Origin: Streptomyces sp. YIM 121038
Lineage (GTDB): Bacteria; Actinomycetota; Actinomycetes; Streptomycetales; Streptomycetaceae
NCBI RefSeq assembly: GCF_006088715.1
Contig: NZ_CP030771.1
Coordinates: 1,984,001 to 2,048,000 of the forward strand
Length of the DNA: 64,000 nt
Reading direction: 5' to 3'
Shown here one piece after another: positions 36,009 through 45,502 of the stretch (its first letter is position 1; the number at the start of each line of letters is the position of its first letter). Both the position numbers and the translations under genes were made by a program. Below the pieces are notes generated by a model. The model was given only the letters and a program-made list of their open reading frames with translations. It had not been told where the DNA came from and did not search any database.

Positions 36009-37832
36009 TCACGCCTCCTTCGGGTCGACGGGGGCGGCGGGGGCGCTCGCACGGCGTGCGCGGCGCAGCGGCGGAGTGACGCCGAGCCGCTTCGGGTCGA
36101 GACCGGACCACTTGTGGCCACCCGCGAAGAACTTCTTGCGGGCCATGATCGTCATCAGCGGCTTGGTGAAGAAGAACACCACCACGACGTCGAGCAGCGT
36201 GGTCAGACCCAGCGTGAACGCGAAGCCCTGGACCTTGCCGACGGTGACGACGAAGAGCACCGCGGCGGCGAGGAACGACACGAAGTCCGAGACCAGGATG
36301 GTGCGCCGGGCCCGCGGCCAGGCGCGCTCGACGGCGGGTCGCAGCGTACGGCCCTCGCGGATCTCGTCCCTTATGCGCTCGAAGTAGACGATGAAGGAGT
36401 CCGCGGTGATGCCGATGGCGACGATCGCGCCACAGACGGCCGGGAGGTTCAGCGCGAACTTAATCGTCGGGCCGAGCAGCGTCATGATCGTGTACGTCAG
36501 CGCCGCGGAGACGCCGAGGCTCGCGATGGCGATGAGCGCCAGGCCGCGGTAGTACGCCACCAGGTAGATGATGACGAGCGCGAGGCCGATGGCGCCGGCG
36601 ATCAGACCGGCGTGCAGCTGCTCGCCGCCGAGGGCCGCGCTGACGGTGGTGACGCTCTGCTCCTTGAAGGTCAGCGGGAGGGCGCCGTAGGACAGGATGT
36701 TGGCCAGGTCCTTGGCCTCGTCCTGGTCGAAGCTGCCGGAGATCTCGGCCTGGCCGCCGGTGAGCGCCTGCTGGACGAAGGGCCAGGAGACGACCTCGCC
36801 GTCCATGACGATGCCGAACTCGTTCTGCGGGGACTGCTTGCCCGCGAGCTTGCCGGTGATCTCGCCGAACTGCTTGGTGCCGGTCTTGGAGAAGTCCATG
36901 GTGACCTTCCAGCCGGCGGCACCCGTGGTGTCGAAGACGGCCTTGGCGTCGTCGACCTCCTTGCCGCTGACCTCGGACGGGCCAAGGATGAACTTGTTCC
37001 AGTTGCCGTCGCTGTCCTTGCCGCAGGCCACGACCGGATCGGACGGCTTGACGCCTTCCTTGATCTTCGTGCGGACCTTGGGGTCGGTGCAGTCGAGCTT
37101 GGCGAACTGCTCCTGGAGCTTGGCGGAGGGGTCGCCGGTGGGGTCGGGCTTCGGCGTCTCGTCCTTCTTGTCCTGCGGCTTGTCGCTGGACTTGCCGGAC
37201 GGGGTGGGCTCGTCCTTCAGGCCGTCGGTGACGGAACGGCCCTGGGTCGTGGGCGTCGGGGAGGGAGAGGTGGACTCGTCCTTGGACTTGTCGCCCTTGC
37301 CGTCCTTGTCGCCGTCCTTGTCCGTGCCCTTGTCGCCGGCACCCGGGGTCGGGGACGAACCCTGCTTGTCCTTCTTGTCCTTGTCGCCCTTGTCGCCCTT
37401 GTCCTTGCCGCCGTCCACCGGAGCACTGGGCTGACGGGCGATGACCGGCCGGAAGAACAGCTGCGCGGTCGTGCCGACCTGCTCGCGCGCCTGCTTGGCG
37501 TTCGTGCCCTTGGGGATGTTGACGATGATGTTCTCGGAGCCCTGGGTCTGGACCTCGGCCTCGGAGACACCCAGACCATTGACACGCTTGTTGATGATGT
37601 CAACAGCCGTGTTCATGTTGGTCTCGTTGATCGCGTTCTTCTGGCCCGGCTCGTTCTTCGCCTGGAGCGTGATGCTCGTACCACCGGCGAGGTCGATACC
37701 GAGGCGGGGCGTGGTGTGCCCGGAGAGGAACATCCCCCCGGTGAGCGCCACCAGGGCGATCAGGATGAAGACCAGGGTGCGACCCGGTTTCCCCTGGGTA
37801 CCCTGCCTTCTGCCCTTCTTGGGTGCTGCCAC
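36009..37832 (-). CDS. secD: Protein translocase subunit SecD
   Basis: 607 residues. First membrane segment near residues 20-38, then LGIDLAGGTSITLQA, a large extracytoplasmic domain, and five more segments (AGLIAGAIGLALVIIYLVAYY; GITADSFIVYFERIRDEI). The outside domain holds a long insertion, about residues 155-235, made mostly of Lys, Asp, Gly and Ser/Pro/Thr, which is absent from short SecD proteins. The GTG start (VAAPKKGRRQG) is preferred; the open frame upstream has no homology. About 170 bp separate it from yajC. Confidence 0.95.
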   Translation of the reverse strand: MAAPKKGRRQGTQGKPGRTLVFILIALVALTGGMFLSGHTTPRLGIDLAGGTSITLQAKNEPGQKNAINETNMNTAVDIINKRVNGLGVSEAEVQTQGSENIIVNIPKGTNAKQAREQVGTTAQLFFRPVIARQPSAPVDGGKDKGDKGDKDKKDKQGSSPTPGAGDKGTDKDGDKDGKGDKSKDESTSPSPTPTTQGRSVTDGLKDEPTPSGKSSDKPQDKKDETPKPDPTGDPSAKLQEQFAKLDCTDPKVRTKIKEGVKPSDPVVACGKDSDGNWNKFILGPSEVSGKEVDDAKAVFDTTGAAGWKVTMDFSKTGTKQFGEITGKLAGKQSPQNEFGIVMDGEVVSWPFVQQALTGGQAEISGSFDQDEAKDLANILSYGALPLTFKEQSVTTVSAALGGEQLHAGLIAGAIGLALVIIYLVAYYRGLALIAIASLGVSAALTYTIMTLLGPTIKFALNLPAVCGAIVAIGITADSFIVYFERIRDEIREGRTLRPAVERAWPRARRTILVSDFVSFLAAAVLFVVTVGKVQGFAFTLGLTTLLDVVVVFFFTKPLMTIMARKKFFAGGHKWSGLDPKRLGVTPPLRRARRASAPAAPVDPKEA

Positions 37833-38003
37833 CTTCTCGTTCTCCCTGTCCAACCGCCGGCCTGCGGGGTGCTCCCCTGGCCTTCGCTGAGCGGAGGGGG
37901 TCCCGGGCGGGCGGCCATGAAGTTGTGTCGAGACGCGGCGCGAAATCACCTGCGGCGGGGGCCGCGGTGCGCGAGCGGGCGCACGTCGGGCCCCCGGCTG
38001 TGA

Positions 38004-38471
38004 CTACTTCGCGCCGGACTCGCCGTCGGTCTTCTTCGGCTCTGCGTCTGCGGCCTCGGGGGCCTCGTCGGCCGCGTCCTTCTTGCCGAGGTCGATGCGC
38101 GAGTCGTCGGACACGGGCTCGTCGGTCTCGTCGGTCTCGGTGAGGGAGGAGGCGTCGTCCGGCACCACCGGGGTCTCGTCCTCGGGCTCCGCGCCGTGCA
38201 CGATGCGGTTGTACTCGTCGTCGTCCAGGACGGCGCCGATGGCGTTCTTCGCGTAAACCGCGTGGACGCCGGGGGCCACCTCAAGGAGGACCGAGTCGTC
38301 GTGAACCTCCTTGACGGTGGCGTACATGCCTCCGATGGTGCGGATGCCGGTGCCAGGCGTCATGTCGCTGCGCATCTGGGCGGCCGCCTGCTGCTTCTTC
38401 TTGGCGGACCGGGTCATCAGGAACATGGCCCCGATGAGCACGATGAACGGGAGGAGGGTCACGATATTCAC
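38004..38471 (-). CDS. yajC: Preprotein translocase accessory subunit YajC
   Basis: 155 residues. One N-terminal membrane segment (VTLLPFIVLIGAMFLM) followed by the conserved cytoplasmic part (TGIRTIGGMYATVKEV) and an acidic, disordered tail of about 60 residues. The GTG at 38471 (VNIVTLLP) is preferred: AAGGAAA lies upstream and the family begins here; a GTG seven codons earlier is possible. First gene of the SecDF group. Confidence 0.94.
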   Translation of the reverse strand: MNIVTLLPFIVLIGAMFLMTRSAKKKQQAAAQMRSDMTPGTGIRTIGGMYATVKEVHDDSVLLEVAPGVHAVYAKNAIGAVLDDDEYNRIVHGAEPEDETPVVPDDASSLTETDETDEPVSDDSRIDLGKKDAADEAPEAADAEPKKTDGESGAK

Positions 38472-38648
38472 GGGACGGAGTTTCCTTCGCACGACCGCGT
38501 GGTGAGGCGGCCTGATGGATGGGGGTGGGCGGCGCTGCCTATAGAGGCGGCATCGGCGGAGTCTAAGCGAGTCCGCGCCTAACGAACAACGCTCAGCATG
38601 GCACCGCAGTTCCTGACCGTGCGACTCTCCGCGCCGTCACCGTCCGTG

Positions 38649-39722
38649 TCACGTCCCGAACAGGTCCTGTTGGCCACTTCCCGTCGCCCGGCCCGGCGGG
38701 GTCAGGCCCAGATGCGCCCAGGCGGCGGGCGTGGCGACGCGGCCGCGGGGGGTGCGGGCGAGCAGGCCCTCGCGCACCAGGAACGGCTCGGCCACCTCCT
38801 CGACCGTCTCGCGCTCCTCCCCCACCGCCACGGCCAGTGTGGACAGGCCGACCGGGCCGCCGCCGAAGAGCTTCAGGAGGGCTTCGAGCACCGCGCGGTC
38901 GAGGCGGTCGAGGCCGCGCGAGTCGACCTCGTACACCCCGAGGGCGGCGCCCGCGATCTCGCGGTTGATCACGCCGTCCGCCTTGACCTGCGCATAGTCC
39001 CGTACGCGGCGCAGCAGGCGGTTGGCGATGCGCGGGGTGCCCCGGGAGCGGCCCGCGATCTCGGCGGCGCCCGCGGTGTCGATCTCCACGTCGAGGAGGT
39101 TCGCCGAGCGGTGGATCACCCGCTCCAGCTCGGCCGGTTCGTAGAACTCCATGTGCGCGGTGAAGCCGAAGCGGTCGCGCAGCGGCGGCGGCAGGAGCCC
39201 CGCGCGCGTGGTGGCGCCGACCAGGGTGAACGGCGGCAGCTCCAGGGGGATGGCGGTGGCGCCGGGGCCCTTGCCGACGATGACGTCGACGCGGAAGTCC
39301 TCCATCGCCATGTACAGCATCTCCTCGGCGGGCCGGGACATGCGGTGGATCTCGTCGAGGAAGAGGACCTCGCCCTCCTGGAGCGAGGACAGGATCGCCG
39401 CGAGGTCGCCCGCGTGCTGGATGGCCGGGCCGCTGGTGATGCGGATCGGGGCGCCCATCTCGGCGGCGATGATCATCGACAGGGTGGTCTTGCCGAGGCC
39501 GGGGGCGCCGGAGAGCAGCACGTGGTCGGCGGTCGCACCCCGGGCGCGGGCGGCGCGCAGGACCAGGTCGAGCTGCTCCCTGACCTTCTCCTGGCCGATG
39601 AACTCGCCCAGGTCCTTGGGGCGCAGGGCGGCCTCGACGGCCTGGTCCTCGCCGTCGGCGACGGCTTCCACCAGCCGCTCGGCGGCGGTCGCGGCCTCGG
39701 CGGTCGGGTCGTCCCAGTTCAT
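38649..39722 (-). CDS. ruvB: Holliday junction helicase RuvB
   Basis: AAA+ motor driving branch migration; 357 residues. [15 protein letters not shown], Walker [14 protein letters not shown], Walker [13 protein letters not shown], sensor ATTRAGLL, and a C-terminal winged helix ([13 protein letters not shown]). The ATG start lies 88 bp after ruvA. Last gene of the ruvCAB cluster. Confidence 0.98.
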   Translation of the reverse strand: MNWDDPTAEAATAAERLVEAVADGEDQAVEAALRPKDLGEFIGQEKVREQLDLVLRAARARGATADHVLLSGAPGLGKTTLSMIIAAEMGAPIRITSGPAIQHAGDLAAILSSLQEGEVLFLDEIHRMSRPAEEMLYMAMEDFRVDVIVGKGPGATAIPLELPPFTLVGATTRAGLLPPPLRDRFGFTAHMEFYEPAELERVIHRSANLLDVEIDTAGAAEIAGRSRGTPRIANRLLRRVRDYAQVKADGVINREIAGAALGVYEVDSRGLDRLDRAVLEALLKLFGGGPVGLSTLAVAVGEERETVEEVAEPFLVREGLLARTPRGRVATPAAWAHLGLTPPGRATGSGQQDLFGT

Positions 39723-39810
39723 GCGGTGTGCCTCGCGTAGGTCGTCGAAGGTCGTGCGGCCGTGGTCCGCGCGGGGGCGCGGAGGGCGGGGCCGGGGGCG
39801 GCGGATGCGG

Positions 39811-40422
39811 TCAGCGGGTGCGGTTCAGCGTCTGCAGGGCGGCCTTGAGGAGCTGGCCCACCTGCGGATTCCCCCCGGCGGCCGCGGCCTGCGGGGCGAC
39901 GGCGGTGACGGCCTCGTCGGCCTCCCGGGTCGCGTACCCGAGGCCGATGAGCGCGGCGTGCAGCTGCTCGCGCCAGCCCTGGGTGACGGGTGTGCCGACG
40001 GCGGGGCCGCCGGTGCCGAGGGGCTCGCCGAGGCGGTCCTTCAGCTCCAGGAGCAGCTTCTGGGCGCCCTTCTTGCCGATGCCGGGCACGGCGGTGAGCG
40101 CCTTCTCGTCCCCGGTGGAGACCGCGCGGCGCAGGTCGTCGGGGCTGTGCACGGCGAGCATGGCCTGGGCCAGGCGCGGGCCGACTCCGCTGGCGGTCTG
40201 GAGCAGCTCGAAGGTCTGCCGCTCGTCGTCGTCGGCGAAGCCGTACAGCGTGAGGGAGTCCTCGCGGACGACCAGGGAGGTGGCGAGCTTGGCGGGCTTG
40301 CCGACACGGAGCGTGGACAGCGTGTTGGGCGTGCACTGGACGGCCATGCCGATGCCGCCCACTTCGACCACGGCGGTGTCCGGGGCGAGGGCGGCGACCG
40401 GGCCGCTGACGAAGGCGATCAT
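39811..40422 (-). CDS. ruvA: Holliday junction DNA-binding subunit RuvA
   Basis: 203 residues. N-terminal OB fold ([12 protein letters not shown]), two helix-hairpin-helix motifs ([29 protein letters not shown]), linker and C-terminal RuvB-binding domain ([20 protein letters not shown]). The ATG start overlaps the ruvC stop. Confidence 0.98.
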   Translation of the reverse strand: MIAFVSGPVAALAPDTAVVEVGGIGMAVQCTPNTLSTLRVGKPAKLATSLVVREDSLTLYGFADDDERQTFELLQTASGVGPRLAQAMLAVHSPDDLRRAVSTGDEKALTAVPGIGKKGAQKLLLELKDRLGEPLGTGGPAVGTPVTQGWREQLHAALIGLGYATREADEAVTAVAPQAAAAGGNPQVGQLLKAALQTLNRTR

Positions 40423-40949
40423 GCCGTACGGCCTTTCCTAGCGTGCAGGGCTTGGGCCTGCTGGAGTCTGTTCTGCGCGGGGGCGCGCCAGATGTGGCAG
40501 ATGGCGAGGGCGAGGGCGTCGGCGGCGTCGGCGGGCCTGGGCGGCGCGTCGAGCCGGAGCAGCCGCGTCACCATGGCCCCGACCTGGGCCTTGTCGGCCC
40601 GGCCCGAGCCGGTCACGGCGGCCTTGACCTCGCTGGGCGTGTGCAGGGCGACCGGGATGCCGCGCCGGGAGGCGCACAGCATGGCGACGGCGCTGGCCTG
40701 GGCCGTGCCCATGACCGTCCGCACGTTGTGCTGGCTGAACACGCGCTCCACGGCGAGGACTTCGGGGCTGTGCGCGTCCAGCCAGTGCTCGATGCCCTCC
40801 TCGATGGCGACGAGGCGGCTGCCGAGCTCCGCGTCGGCGGGGGTGCGGACGACTCCGACGCCGCGCATCGTCAGCGGGCGGCCCGCGGCGCCCTCGACGA
40901 CGCCGACACCGCACCGGGTCAGCCCCGGGTCGACCCCCAGTACCCGCAC
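40419..40949 (-). CDS. ruvC: Holliday junction resolvase RuvC
   Basis: Structure-specific endonuclease, 176 residues. The catalytic acidic residues are visible in [12 protein letters not shown] (Asp), [11 protein letters not shown] (Glu) and [15 protein letters not shown] (Asp residues). GTG start at 40949. It opens the ruvCAB unit; a hairpin terminator separates it from yebC upstream. Confidence 0.97.
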   Translation of the reverse strand: MRVLGVDPGLTRCGVGVVEGAAGRPLTMRGVGVVRTPADAELGSRLVAIEEGIEHWLDAHSPEVLAVERVFSQHNVRTVMGTAQASAVAMLCASRRGIPVALHTPSEVKAAVTGSGRADKAQVGAMVTRLLRLDAPPRPADAADALALAICHIWRAPAQNRLQQAQALHARKGRTA

Positions 40950-41011
40950 CGCAGCATCCCCCTCAGTCGATCGCCTGTTTGTGCAGGCTATCGGGTGTCG
41001 CTGACAAAGCG

Positions 41012-41043
41012 ACGGGCCGACGGGGTGTGTCCCGTCGGCCCGT
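41012..41043 (-). terminator. yebC terminator
   Basis: A perfect 13-bp inverted repeat (41012-41024 with 41031-41043) with a 6-nt loop, 13 bp after the yebC stop. On the minus strand it is followed by CGCTTTGTC. It implies that ruvCAB has its own promoter within 40950-41010. Confidence 0.8.
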
Positions 41044-41056
41044 GTGCCTCGTCCGC

Positions 41057-41809
41057 TCAGGCGTCGACCTTCTCCATGACCTCGTCGGAGACGTCGAAGT
41101 TGGCGAAGACGTTCTGCACGTCGTCGCTGTCCTCCAGCGCGTCGATCAGCTTGAAGATCTTGCGCGCGCCGTCCTCGTCCAGCTCGATCTGCATGGTCGG
41201 GACGAAGTTGGCGTCCGCCGAGTCGTAGTCGATCCCGGCCTCCTGGAGGGCGGTGCGGACCGCGACCAGGTCGGTGGCCTCGCTGAGCACCTCGAAGGAC
41301 TCGCCCAGGTCGTTGACCTCTTCGGCGCCCGCGTCCAGGACGGCGCCCAGGACGTCGTCCTCGGAGAGCTCGCCCTTGGGGACGATCACGACGCCCTTGC
41401 GGTTGAACAGGTACGACACGGAGCCCGGGTCGGCCATGGAGCCGCCGTTGCGGGTCATGGCGACGCGGACCTCGGAGGCGGCGCGGTTGCGGTTGTCCGT
41501 CAGACACTCGATGAGCACCGCGACGCCGTTCGGGCCGTAGCCCTCGTACATGATCGTCTCGTAGTCGGCGCCGCCTGCCTCGAGGCCCGCGCCGCGCTTG
41601 AGCGCGGAGTCGATGTTCTTGTTGGGCACCGACTGCTTCTTGGCCTTCTGCACGGCGTCGAAGAGCGTCGGGTTGCCGTCCAGGTCGGCGCCGCCGGTGC
41701 GGGCCGCGACCTCGATGTTCTTGATCAGCTTCGCGAAGAGCTTGCCGCGCTTGGCGTCGATCACGGCCTTCTTGTGCTTCGTCGTAGCCCATTTAGAGTG
41801 GCCGGACAT
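41057..41809 (-). CDS. YebC/TACO1 family protein
   Basis: 250 residues. The N terminus [20 protein letters not shown] and [16 protein letters not shown] region are family hallmarks (here [27 protein letters not shown]). Members are described as transcription regulators near ruvC and, more recently, as translation factors that help ribosomes through proline-rich stretches. Start ATG 41809. Conserved position upstream of ruvC. Confidence 0.96.
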   Translation of the reverse strand: MSGHSKWATTKHKKAVIDAKRGKLFAKLIKNIEVAARTGGADLDGNPTLFDAVQKAKKQSVPNKNIDSALKRGAGLEAGGADYETIMYEGYGPNGVAVLIECLTDNRNRAASEVRVAMTRNGGSMADPGSVSYLFNRKGVVIVPKGELSEDDVLGAVLDAGAEEVNDLGESFEVLSEATDLVAVRTALQEAGIDYDSADANFVPTMQIELDEDGARKIFKLIDALEDSDDVQNVFANFDVSDEVMEKVDA

Positions 41810-41858
41810 CTGCCTGTCTCCTTCGCGTAACCAACCTCGATAACGAACGTCAGAGATC

Positions 41859-42470
41859 CTACAAGGACCGCCGCCCCTGCTCGGCCCGGACCATGTCCAC
41901 GAACAGTCCGTGCACCCGGTGGTCGCCCGTCAGCTCCGGGTGGAAGGACGTGGCGAGCGCGTTGCCCTGGCGTACGGCGACGATGTGGCCGCCGTGCTCG
42001 GCGAGCACCTCGGTCTCGGCGCCGACCGACTCCACCCACGGGGCGCGGATGAAGACGCCCTCTACAGGGTCGCCCTCGACGTCCTTCATGTCGACCGCGC
42101 TCTCGAAGGACTCGTTCTGCCGCCCGAAGGCGTTGCGCCGCACGATCATGTCGATGCCGCCGATCGTCTCCTGGCCCGAGCGCGGGTCGAGGATCTTGTC
42201 GGCGAGCATGATCATGCCCGCGCAGGTGCCGTAGACCGGCATCCCGGCACGCACGCGCGCGCGAAGGGGCTCCAGGAGGCCGAAGAGCACGGCCAGTTTG
42301 GAGATGGTGGTGGACTCGCCGCCGGGGATGACCAGGCCGTCGACCTCGGCGAGCTCCTCGGGGCGCCGGACCTCCCTGGCCACGGCGTCCGCCGTGGCCA
42401 GGGCGATCAAGTGCTCCCGTACGTCGCCCTGGAGGGCCAGGACGCCGATCACGGGTACGTCGTGCGCCAT
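41859..42470 (-). CDS. pdxT: Pyridoxal 5'-phosphate synthase glutaminase subunit PdxT
   Basis: Supplies ammonia to PdxS for vitamin B6 synthesis; 203 residues. [12 protein letters not shown] at the N terminus, PGGESTT, the nucleophile in YGTCAGMI, and the His-Glu pair in FHPELTGD. The ATG start is 3 nt after the pdxS stop. Confidence 0.97.
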   Translation of the reverse strand: MAHDVPVIGVLALQGDVREHLIALATADAVAREVRRPEELAEVDGLVIPGGESTTISKLAVLFGLLEPLRARVRAGMPVYGTCAGMIMLADKILDPRSGQETIGGIDMIVRRNAFGRQNESFESAVDMKDVEGDPVEGVFIRAPWVESVGAETEVLAEHGGHIVAVRQGNALATSFHPELTGDHRVHGLFVDMVRAEQGRRSL

Positions 42471-42473
42471 CGG

Positions 42474-43397
42474 TTACCAGCCGCGGTTCGCGTAGCGCTC
42501 GGCCTCGGGCAGGGTGTCGCAGTTGATGCCGACCATGGCCTCGCCGAGGTTGCGGGAGGCGTCCGCGATGACCTTGGGGTCGTCGTAGAAGGTGGTGGCC
42601 TTCACGATGGCGGCGGCGCGCTTGGCCGGGTCGCCGGACTTGAAGATGCCGGAGCCCACGAAGACGCCCTCGGCGCCGAGCTGGCGCATCAGCGCGGCGT
42701 CGGCCGGGGTGGCGACGCCACCGGCGGAGAACAGCACGACCGGCAGCTTGCCGAGCTCGGCGGTCTCCTTGACCAGCTCGTAGGGGGCGCGCAGCTCCTT
42801 GGCGGCGGCGTACAGCTCGTTGTTGTCGAAGCCGCGCAGCTTGGCGATCTCGTTCTTGATCTGGCGCAGGTGGCGCACGGCCTCGACGACGTTGCCGGTG
42901 CCGGCCTCGCCCTTGGAGCGGATCATGGCCGCGCCCTCGGCGATGCGGCGCAGGGCCTCGCCCAGGTTGGTGGCGCCGCACACGAAGGGGGTGGTGAAGG
43001 CGAACTTGTCGCTGTGGTTGACCTCGTCGGCCGGGGTGAGGACCTCGGACTCGTCGATGTAGTCGACGCCGAGCGACTGCAGGACCTGGGCCTCGACGAA
43101 GTGGCCGATGCGGGACTTGGCCATGACCGGGATGGAGACGGCCTCGATGATCTCTTCGATCATGTTCGGGTCGGACATCCGGGCCACGCCGCCGTCCTTG
43201 CGGATGTCGGCCGGGACCCGCTCCAGGGCCATGACGGCGACCGCGCCCGCGTCTTCGGCGATCTTCGCCTGCTCGGCGTTGACCACATCCATGATCACGC
43301 CGCCCTTGAGCTGCTCGGCCATGCCGCGCTTCACGCGGGCGGTGCCGGTGGCCGTGTTCTCGGCGGTCTGGGCGTTGCTGGAGAGCGTGCTGGACAC
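42474..43397 (-). CDS. pdxS: Pyridoxal 5'-phosphate synthase lyase subunit PdxS
   Basis: Makes PLP from ribose 5-phosphate, glyceraldehyde 3-phosphate and ammonia; 307 residues, a TIM barrel. [17 protein letters not shown], the lysine-bearing [13 protein letters not shown], and [17 protein letters not shown] are characteristic. The GTG start has TGAGGT upstream. Acts with PdxT in a 12+12 complex. Confidence 0.98.
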   Translation of the reverse strand: MSSTLSSNAQTAENTATGTARVKRGMAEQLKGGVIMDVVNAEQAKIAEDAGAVAVMALERVPADIRKDGGVARMSDPNMIEEIIEAVSIPVMAKSRIGHFVEAQVLQSLGVDYIDESEVLTPADEVNHSDKFAFTTPFVCGATNLGEALRRIAEGAAMIRSKGEAGTGNVVEAVRHLRQIKNEIAKLRGFDNNELYAAAKELRAPYELVKETAELGKLPVVLFSAGGVATPADAALMRQLGAEGVFVGSGIFKSGDPAKRAAAIVKATTFYDDPKVIADASRNLGEAMVGINCDTLPEAERYANRGW

Positions 43398-43742
43398 GGG
43401 TTGACCTCACTCGGTGGAGACTCGGTGGAAGGCGAGCTGCTGAGAGCCGCTGACAGCGGGCTGCAGAGCGCTGCGTGTGGCGATTCCGCCGCCTTGAGCA
43501 AACGCCTTACGACCAGGCCACAGCAAGGGCCAATGGTGAGGTGGTGGATCGTTTTGCGGACCGCCGATTCGCTCCCGTGACGGCGCTACGACGCTCGGTG
43601 ACCGGTCCCCCGCTAGGTCGTGGCCCGGTCCGGAAGGGCCAACGGGGGCTCGTCGTCTAGACCGTGGCGAGGCCCCGAGGGCCAGCGGAGGCTGGTCGTC
43701 CAGGCCGTGGCGAGGCCCCGGGGGCCACCGGAGGCTGGTCGT
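43398..43742. other. Intergenic region upstream of pdxS
   Basis: 345 bp without a supported gene. The right-hand half is the tandem repeat described separately. The part nearest pdxS has a short direct repeat of ACTCGGTGGA (43408-43428) and should hold the pdxS promoter. No MocR/PdxR-type regulator gene is present here. Confidence 0.6.
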
Positions 43743-43791
43743 CTAGGCCGTGGCCCGGTCCGCGAGGGCCACCGGAGGCTCGTCGTCCATC
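43618..43791. repeat. Four-copy 43-44 bp tandem repeat covering the 3' end of a gene
   Basis: Four imperfect copies begin at 43618, 43662, 43705 and 43748. All share the core CCGTGGC...GGGCCA...GGCT-GTCGTC. The copy at 43748 encodes the last residues (DDEPPVALADRATA) of the LemA-like protein on the minus strand; the other three lie beyond its stop codon. The outer two copies resemble each other most, and so do the inner two. It looks like repeated duplication of a gene tail. Confidence 0.85.
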
Positions 43792-44288
43792 TCCACCGCC
43801 ATCGGGAACGGCGCGTGCCCGGCCAGGCGGAACCAGCGCACCTTGCGGTGGCGGCGCAGCGCCCGCGCCGCGCGCACCGCGTCGTTGTGGAAGCGCCGCG
43901 CCATCGGCACCCGGCGCACGGCCGCGGCCAGCTCCCGCGTGGCCTCCTCGCCGCCCGGCGCCTCCCGTACCGCCTCGACCTGCTGCGCCTCTCCGAAGAC
44001 CGCGCGCAACGCCTGGCTCAGCTCGCTCTCGGCGACCTCGCGCTGCTCCTCCTCGGCCTGCCGGGCCGCGTGCGCCGCCTCGTACAGGACGATCGACGCG
44101 GCCGGATCGAGCACCCCGGAGGTGGCCAGCTCCTGGGCGACCGAGGCGCGGCGCAGCAGCTGCGCGTCGAGCGCGGCGCGGGCCGCGTCGATGCGCGCGT
44201 GCAGTCGGTCGAGACGGCCCGCGGTCCAGCTCAAGTAGAGGCCGATCGCGAACAGGGCGGCCGCGATCCAGATCAAAGTGGAGGTCAC
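43743..44288 (-). CDS. LemA-like membrane protein
   Basis: 181 residues. N-terminal membrane segment (LIWIAAALFAIGLYLSW) followed by a mostly helical region (RLDRLHARIDAARAALDAQLLRRASV) and RFHNDAVRAARALRRHRKVRWFRLAGHAPFP, which resembles the LemA pattern of a single anchor plus helical bundle. GTG start. The last 14 residues are encoded within a tandem repeat. Downstream of pimA on the same strand; function unknown. Confidence 0.8.
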   Translation of the reverse strand: MTSTLIWIAAALFAIGLYLSWTAGRLDRLHARIDAARAALDAQLLRRASVAQELATSGVLDPAASIVLYEAAHAARQAEEEQREVAESELSQALRAVFGEAQQVEAVREAPGGEEATRELAAAVRRVPMARRFHNDAVRAARALRRHRKVRWFRLAGHAPFPMAVEMDDEPPVALADRATA

Positions 44289-44341
44289 AGCGGCCTAGGC
44301 TACCGCCGGGGTTCGGCAGTGCCCGAAGGGGCGCGGGGCCC

Positions 44342-45502
44342 TCAGTCCCGCGCCAGGCCGAACCGGGCCCGCAGGCCCGTGCGGTCGTCCGCCGCGACCG
44401 CCGCCGCGCCGTCCGTCACCGTCTCGTACACCGACAGGATGTCCGCGCCGACCGTCGACCAGTCGAAGCGGCGCACGTGCTTGCTGCCCCGTTCGCGCAG
44501 CTCCTCGCGGCGCCGGGCGTCGCCGAGGAGGCGTACGGCGGCCTCAGCGAGGGAGTCCGCGTCCTCGTTCGCGAACAGGTCGCCCGCCGCGCCCTGGTCG
44601 AGGACCTGCGCGAAGGCGTCGAGGTCGCTGGCGAGCACCGGGGCGCCCGCCGACATCGCCTCGACGAGGATGATGCCGAAGCTCTCCCCGCCCGTGTTCG
44701 GCGCGACGTACATGTCGACGCTGCGCAGCAGCCGCGCCTTGTCCTCGTCGCTGACCATGCCGAGGAACTCCACGCGCTCGCGCAGCGCGGCCGGGAGCGA
44801 GGCCACGGCCTCCTCCTCGTCACCGCGCCCGGCGACCAGCAGGCGCGCCTGCGGACGCTCCGCGAAGATCCGGGGCAGCGCCCGCATCAGGACCGGCAGG
44901 CCCTTGCGGGGCTCGTCGATGCGGCCGATGAAGCCCATCGTCATGCCCTGCCACTCGGGCTTGGGCTCGGCGTCGGCGAAGAAGTCGACGTCCACGCCGT
45001 TGGGGATGACCACGGCGTCGCCGCCGAGGTGCTCGACCAGCGTGCGGCGGGCGTACTCGCTGACCGCGATGCGCGCGCTGATCTTCTCCAGGGCCGGCTG
45101 CAGGATCGGATACGCCGCGATCATCGCCCGTGAGCGCGGGTTGGACGTGTGGAACGTCGCCACGATCGGGCCCTGCGCCGCCCAGCAGGTCAGCAGGCCG
45201 AGCGAGGGCGACGTGGGCTCGTGGATGTGGATGACGTCGAAGGTGCCGTCGTGCAGCCAGCGGCGCACCCGCGCGGCCGACAGGAAGCCGAAGTTGAGCC
45301 GCGCCACCGAGCCGTTGTACGGAACCGGCACGGCACGGCCCGCCGACACCACGTACGGCGGCAGGGGGGTCTCGTCGTCCGCCGGGGCGAGGACCGAGAC
45401 CTCGTGCCCCTGGCGGATGAGGTGCTCCGCCAGATCGCGGATGTGGAACTGGACGCCGCCCGGCACGTCCCAGGAGTACGGGCAGACGATGCCGACCTTC
45501 AC
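44342..45502 (-). CDS. pimA: Phosphatidylinositol alpha-mannosyltransferase (PimA-like)
   Basis: GT-B glycosyltransferase of family GT4, 386 residues, expected to transfer mannose from GDP-mannose to phosphatidylinositol on the inner membrane face. N terminus KVGIVCPYSWDVPGGVQFH, VIPNGVDVDFF, GFIGRIDEPRKGL and the nucleotide-sugar motif NTGGESFGIILVEAM. The GTG start overlaps the stop of the acyltransferase gene. The neighbours (PI-phosphate synthase, acyltransferase) support the assignment. Confidence 0.93.
   Translation of the reverse strand: MKVGIVCPYSWDVPGGVQFHIRDLAEHLIRQGHEVSVLAPADDETPLPPYVVSAGRAVPVPYNGSVARLNFGFLSAARVRRWLHDGTFDVIHIHEPTSPSLGLLTCWAAQGPIVATFHTSNPRSRAMIAAYPILQPALEKISARIAVSEYARRTLVEHLGGDAVVIPNGVDVDFFADAEPKPEWQGMTMGFIGRIDEPRKGLPVLMRALPRIFAERPQARLLVAGRGDEEEAVASLPAALRERVEFLGMVSDEDKARLLRSVDMYVAPNTGGESFGIILVEAMSAGAPVLASDLDAFAQVLDQGAAGDLFANEDADSLAEAAVRLLGDARRREELRERGSKHVRRFDWSTVGADILSVYETVTDGAAAVAADDRTGLRARFGLARD

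Noticed and set aside
43618..43791. 43-44 bp repeats as a CRISPR array or replication iterons
   Set aside because: No unique spacers between copies, no cas or rep genes, and the unit corresponds to the end of a coding sequence.
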